Assembly: GCA_965116465.1 (NCBI GenBank) | Contig: OZ220687.1 | Location: 3,286,001-3,350,000 of the forward strand | DNA length: 64,000 nt | Direction of reading: 5' to 3' | From: VXNF01 sp965116465 | GTDB taxonomy: Bacteria; Actinomycetota; Acidimicrobiia; Acidimicrobiales; CATQHL01 | Part shown: piece after piece, positions 60,584 to 64,000 of the stretch | Layout of the letters: each line of letters begins with the position of its first letter | Position numbering within the stretch: the stretch's first letter is position 1 | The notes under the pieces: generated by a model | Databases searched by the model: none | Told to the model about the DNA's origin: nothing | Seen by the model: only the letters and a program-made list of their open reading frames with translations | Made by a program: the position numbers and the translations under genes

Positions 60584-61740
60584 GCCGGGGCCTCCGATCC
60601 CGCCGGCGCCTCGCCCTGCTCCTGACCCGCCCCGCCGGGCGCGACCCGGTGCGAGCGGCGCCGCAGACGGTTCGCGATGAGGAACTCACCGGCCACGGCG
60701 AAGACCAGGATGGCGCCCTGCAGCATGTAGACGGTGGCCACGGGCACCCCGATCGCCTGCAGCGCCGGACCGGCGTTGATCAGCCCGCCGATCAGCACGG
60801 CCACGGGGATCAGCGCCAGTGAGTTGAGCCGGGCCAGAGCCGCCACGATGATCCCGGTGAATCCCAGCCCCAGGTCCAGCGAGCGCGGATCCATCTTGCC
60901 GAGGATCCCCACCACCAGCAGCGCCCCTCCCAGACCGGCGGCGGCCCCGGAGGTGCAGAAGACGCTGAGGATCTTGCGGTTCACGTCGATGCCGGCGTAG
61001 CGGGCCGCGTCCGGTGCGTCGCCGGCGACCCGCAGATCGAAGCCCCACGGCGAGCGCTGGATCAGGAGCCACATCCCCACGGCCACGCCCACGGCCACGA
61101 GCAGGCTGTAGTCCACCCGCAGGCCGTCGAACATCTCGGGCATGCGGAACTGCCCGGGTATCGGGCGGCCCTGGGGGAACTGGGCCGACTCCGGGTCCCG
61201 CCACGGGCTGTAGCTGCCCAGGACCAGGTAGTTCATGAGCGCCACCGCGATGAAGTTCAACATGAGGGTGGTGATGATCTCGTTGGTGCCCAGGTAGACC
61301 CGCGGCACCGCCGAGAGGGAGGCCCAGAAGGCGCCGCTGAGAGTCCCCGCCAGGATCACGATGATGATCCCCAGCCAGCCCGGGAACCCCGCTCCCAGCA
61401 GGATCCCGATCCCGGCGGCGCCGATGGCGCCCACCAGAAGCTGGCCCTCGCCGCCGATGTTCCACACCAGCGTCCGGAACGCCACCGCCGCGGCCACGCC
61501 GGTGAGGACCAGGGGCGTGGCACTCACCAGCGTCTCGCTGAGGTTCCGGGTGGAGCCGAAGGCGCTGTCCCACATCCGCAGGTAGACCTCCGACGGGCTG
61601 TCGCCGGTGAGAGCCAGGAAGGCGGCGCCCACGGCGAGGGCCCCGACCACCGACAGCACCGGCACCAGCAGTCGCACCCTGACCGAGGCCAGGCCGCGCG
61701 GCTCGACGACCAGCTGCCGCAGCAGGAGCCGCCAGTCCAT
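60580..61740 (-). CDS. ABC transporter permease, nucleoside/BMP type (NupP-like)
   Basis: 386 residues, about ten membrane helices. LVWNIGGEGQLLVGAIGAAG, the LGTNEIITTLMLNFIAVALM loop and LRVAGDAPDAARYAGIDVNR mark the NupP/YufP-type permease that pairs with the downstream one. The first residues (LLLRQLVVEPRGLASVRVRL) form a cytoplasmic lead-in. ATG overlaps the ATPase stop by one base. Confidence 0.9.
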   Translation of the reverse strand: MDWRLLLRQLVVEPRGLASVRVRLLVPVLSVVGALAVGAAFLALTGDSPSEVYLRMWDSAFGSTRNLSETLVSATPLVLTGVAAAVAFRTLVWNIGGEGQLLVGAIGAAGIGILLGAGFPGWLGIIIVILAGTLSGAFWASLSAVPRVYLGTNEIITTLMLNFIAVALMNYLVLGSYSPWRDPESAQFPQGRPIPGQFRMPEMFDGLRVDYSLLVAVGVAVGMWLLIQRSPWGFDLRVAGDAPDAARYAGIDVNRKILSVFCTSGAAAGLGGALLVVGILGKMDPRSLDLGLGFTGIIVAALARLNSLALIPVAVLIGGLINAGPALQAIGVPVATVYMLQGAILVFAVAGEFLIANRLRRRSHRVAPGGAGQEQGEAPAGSEAPA

Positions 61741-63302
61741 CAGCGGGCCTCCGTGCCCGTGGTGCCGCTGCCTGCCGCCTCGACGTGGCCGGCCATCAGC
61801 AGGCCTATCTGCTCCACGTCGCTGCCGGCGGCTGCCATCTCGCCGACGATGCGCCCCTCGAACAGCACGATGATGCGGTCGCTGAGCGTCAGCAATTCGT
61901 CGAGGTCCTCGGTGATGAGCAGCACCCCGACGCCCCGCTCCCGTTCGGCCAGGATGTTGCGGCGCACCGCTTCGGTCGCCCCCACGTCCAGCCCCCGGGT
62001 CGGCGAGTGGGCGATGATCGCCGTGTGGTCCAGGGTCATCTCCCGGGCCAGCAGGGCCTTCTGCAGGTTCCCGCCCGAGAGCAGCCGGATCGGTAGTCCC
62101 GGTCGTACCCCTCGCACGTCGTAGGAGTCGACGAGGCTCGTGGCATGATCGTCGAGCGCCCTGCGGTTCAGCAGCGGGCCCCGCGAGAACGGCGGGCGGT
62201 GCACCGACTTGAGGGCCATGTTGTCCGGCGTGGTGAGGCCGGGGGCCAGGCCCATGCCGAGGCGTTGCTGGGGTACGAAGACGAGGCCGTGGCGGATCCG
62301 TTCCGCCACGGTCAGGCCGGTCACGTCCCTGCCGTTCAACTCGACGGTGCCGCCGGCGGGTTGGCGAAGCCCTGTCAGGCCCAGTGTGAGTTCGTGCTGG
62401 CCGTTGCCGGCCACGCCCGCTACGCCGAGCACCTCGCCGGCACGCAACTCGAAGCCCACGCCGCGCAGCGCCTCGACGCCGCGCTCGTTGACGACCCGCA
62501 TATCACGTGCGGCGAGCACCACCTCGTCGGCGGTGCCGGTCTGCCGGCGTTCGGGCGCGGCCAGGTCGCGCCCCACCATCAGCCTGGCCAGGCTGCGGGG
62601 TGTCACGTCCGCGATCGGGATGCCCCCGCCGACGACGCGCCCGTCCCTGAGCACCGTCACCCGGTCCGCCGATTGCTCGATCTCGTGCAGTTTGTGCGAG
62701 ACCAGGATCACCGAGCGGCCCTCGCCGGCCATCTGACGGCAGGTGGCGAAGAGGGCGTCGGCCTCCTGCGGGGTCAGCACGGCGGTGGGCTCGTCGAGGA
62801 TCAGGACGCGCGCCTCCCGGTGCAGCATCTTCAGGATCTCCACGCGCTGTTGCTGGCCCACCGAGAGTTGCCAGACTCGGGCGGCGGGGTCGACCGGCAA
62901 CCCGTAGCGCTCGCCGATGGCCGCAGCCTGCTGTTCGATGCGCCGGGGGGAGAGGTGCAGGCCGCCGCGCAGTCCGAGCACCAGGTTCTCGGCCACCGTG
63001 AGATTCGGCACCAGCCGGAAGTGCTGGTACACCATGCCGATGCCGGCCTCGAACGCGTCGCGCGGCGAGCGGAACTGCACGCGGCGGCCGTCCACCCGCA
63101 TGGTTCCGGCGTCGGCCCTGTAGAGCCCGGCGATGATCGAGCAGAGCGTGGACTTGCCGGCGCCGTTCTCGCCCAGGAGCGCGTGCACCTCGCCGCGCCG
63201 CAGCGCGAAGTCGACGCCGGCGTTGGCGTGCGCGCCGTAGAAGGACTTGTCGATCCCGAGAAGCTCCAGGGCGAGCGTCCCGGTTGAGGCGGCGTCCGTC
63301 AT
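61740..63302 (-). CDS. ABC transporter ATP-binding protein, nucleoside/sugar type (NupO-like)
   Basis: 520 residues with two fused nucleotide-binding domains. The first is complete: Walker A GENGAGKST, signature LSVGQQQRVEI, Walker B VLILDEPTAVLT. The second is degenerate in its P-loop (GVAGNGQHELT) but keeps the signature-like LSGGNLQKALLAREM, as usual in this class. It powers the two permeases encoded downstream. A long hairpin separates it from the solute-binding gene upstream. Confidence 0.93.
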   Translation of the reverse strand: MTDAASTGTLALELLGIDKSFYGAHANAGVDFALRRGEVHALLGENGAGKSTLCSIIAGLYRADAGTMRVDGRRVQFRSPRDAFEAGIGMVYQHFRLVPNLTVAENLVLGLRGGLHLSPRRIEQQAAAIGERYGLPVDPAARVWQLSVGQQQRVEILKMLHREARVLILDEPTAVLTPQEADALFATCRQMAGEGRSVILVSHKLHEIEQSADRVTVLRDGRVVGGGIPIADVTPRSLARLMVGRDLAAPERRQTGTADEVVLAARDMRVVNERGVEALRGVGFELRAGEVLGVAGVAGNGQHELTLGLTGLRQPAGGTVELNGRDVTGLTVAERIRHGLVFVPQQRLGMGLAPGLTTPDNMALKSVHRPPFSRGPLLNRRALDDHATSLVDSYDVRGVRPGLPIRLLSGGNLQKALLAREMTLDHTAIIAHSPTRGLDVGATEAVRRNILAERERGVGVLLITEDLDELLTLSDRIIVLFEGRIVGEMAAAGSDVEQIGLLMAGHVEAAGSGTTGTEAR

Positions 63303-63320
63303 CGGACTCCTCGAACAGTT

Positions 63321-63374
63321 GGAGGTCTGCGCCCGGGACTATCCCACGACGGGAGTCACCGGGCGCGGACCTCC
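63321..63374 (-). terminator. Long intercistronic hairpin in the ABC operon
   Basis: A 16-bp stem (63321-63336 with 63359-63374, one G-U pair) is extended inward by GACT/AGTC and CCC/GGG around ACGAC. It lies between the solute-binding protein gene and the ATPase gene. There is no T tract, so partial termination or mRNA protection is likelier than a full stop. Confidence 0.6.
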
Positions 63375-63389
63375 GGAGAGCGTGATCGA

Positions 63390-64000
63390 TCAGCCGGAGG
63401 GGCTACCGATGACTCCGTGAACGAAGTAGTCCATGATGAAGATGTCGCCCAGCGGGCGCTCGTTGCCGTCCTGGTCCACGATCGGGTCGGGGAAGACGCT
63501 GAAGCTCCCGTCGATGATCTGATCCCGCCGCTCCAGGATCTGGTCCTGGATGTCCTGGGGCACCGACGAGCCGAAGGAGGCGAGGTCGACCATGCCGTCG
63601 GCCATGTTCCCGTAATACGCCTCGCTCTGCCAGGTGCCGGCGATGACCTGCTCAGCCGTCAGGAGATAGTGGGGCCCCCAGTCCCAGATCGCGGCCGTCA
63701 ACCAGGCGTCCGGCGCGAACTCGCTCATGTCGGTGTTGTAGCCGACCCACTTGGCGCCGGCCGCGTCGGCGGCGAGCCCCGGAGCGGAGGAGTCCTGGTG
63801 CATGGCGATCACGTCGGCCCCGGCGTCCAGCAGCGCCTGCGCCGCGTCGCCTTCCACCGGCGGGTCGAACCAGGTGGCCGTCCACACGACCTGGACCTCG
63901 GCGTCGGGATTGATCTCCTGGGCTCCGAGGGTGAAGGCGTTGATGCCGCGCAGCACCTCGGGGATCGGGAAGGCGGCGACGTAGCCGATGAGGTTGGTCT
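63390..64000 (-). CDS. BMP-family solute-binding protein, C-terminal part
   Basis: About 203 residues up to the window edge; the start and lipoprotein signal lie outside. PNLIGYVAAFPIPEV-like wording (TNLIGYVAAFPIPEVLRGIN) and DAGADVIAMHQDSSAPG are typical of BmpA/Med proteins that bind purine nucleosides or related ligands. It ends FVHGVIGSPSG. First gene of the minus-strand ABC operon. In related systems the binding protein is made in excess of the membrane parts. Confidence 0.9.
   Translation of the reverse strand, partial: TNLIGYVAAFPIPEVLRGINAFTLGAQEINPDAEVQVVWTATWFDPPVEGDAAQALLDAGADVIAMHQDSSAPGLAADAAGAKWVGYNTDMSEFAPDAWLTAAIWDWGPHYLLTAEQVIAGTWQSEAYYGNMADGMVDLASFGSSVPQDIQDQILERRDQIIDGSFSVFPDPIVDQDGNERPLGDIFIMDYFVHGVIGSPSG

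Noticed and set aside
57291..60689. 1132-codon open frame on the minus strand opposite coaE, uvrB and into the permease genes
   Set aside because: It is antisense to well-supported genes, with Arg/His/Gln-rich nonsense composition.

Overview
The window is about 64 kb of GC-rich, densely packed chromosome from an actinomycete-type bacterium, most likely the class Acidimicrobiia or a close relative (inference). The evidence is a set of actinobacterial gene orders and families. These are an ANTAR response regulator followed by polA-rpsA-coaE-uvrB, a lexA and vitamin B12-dependent nrdJ neighbourhood, the mreBCD-mrdA-rodA elongasome followed by the radical SAM/DUF2344 pair, rng-rplU-rpmA-obgE-proB, a GpgS-type glucosyl-3-phosphoglycerate synthase, and a tRNA-Gly/Cys/Val cluster. 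GTG starts and 1-8 nt gene overlaps are common.

Layout. 1-10.6 kb: end of dapE, lexA, a short lexA-divergent membrane protein, a RibD-type reductase, a structured leader and nrdJ, a zinc alcohol dehydrogenase, gpgS, lgt, a class III cyclase-like protein and metX. 10.7-19.6 kb: tRNA-Gly and tRNA-Cys, then an apparent genomic island at the 3' end of tRNA-Cys that separates it from tRNA-Val. The island carries an unrecognised gene, gene debris, a 1470-residue secreted SGNH-hydrolase/RTX-repeat protein, a small membrane protein and an intact IS256-family element with an 8-bp target duplication. 19.8-34.1 kb: cell-wall elongation genes, the radical SAM pair, RNase E/G, ribosomal proteins L21 and L27, ObgE, ProB and a cation antiporter. 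34.2-44.2 kb: flotillin and NfeD-like genes, rimO, pgsA, cinA, ppx/gppA, proA and murJ. 44.3-48.9 kb: a second accessory patch with a secreted FN3/polyproline/beta-helix protein, a VapBC pair and a zeta-like kinase with a small partner. 49-59.7 kb: MoxR ATPase plus VWA protein, a coiled-coil protein, the ANTAR regulator, polA, rpsA, coaE and uvrB. 59.6-64 kb: a nucleoside-type ABC transporter on the minus strand, cut by the window end.

How the genes fit together. The core blocks serve envelope growth (lipoprotein lipidation, MreBCD/PBP2/RodA, MurJ, PgsA, DapE), DNA precursor supply and repair (NrdJ, LexA, PolA, UvrB, CinA), translation and RNA processing (L21, L27, S1, RimO, RNase E/G, ObgE), and proline and methionine synthesis (ProB, ProA, MetX). 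The least ordinary items are the tRNA-Cys island, the two large mosaic secreted proteins, the hairpin-rich nrdJ leader, the zeta-like kinase/small-protein pair facing VapBC, the cyclase with a replaced catalytic arginine, and the long hairpin between the solute-binding protein and the rest of the ABC operon.
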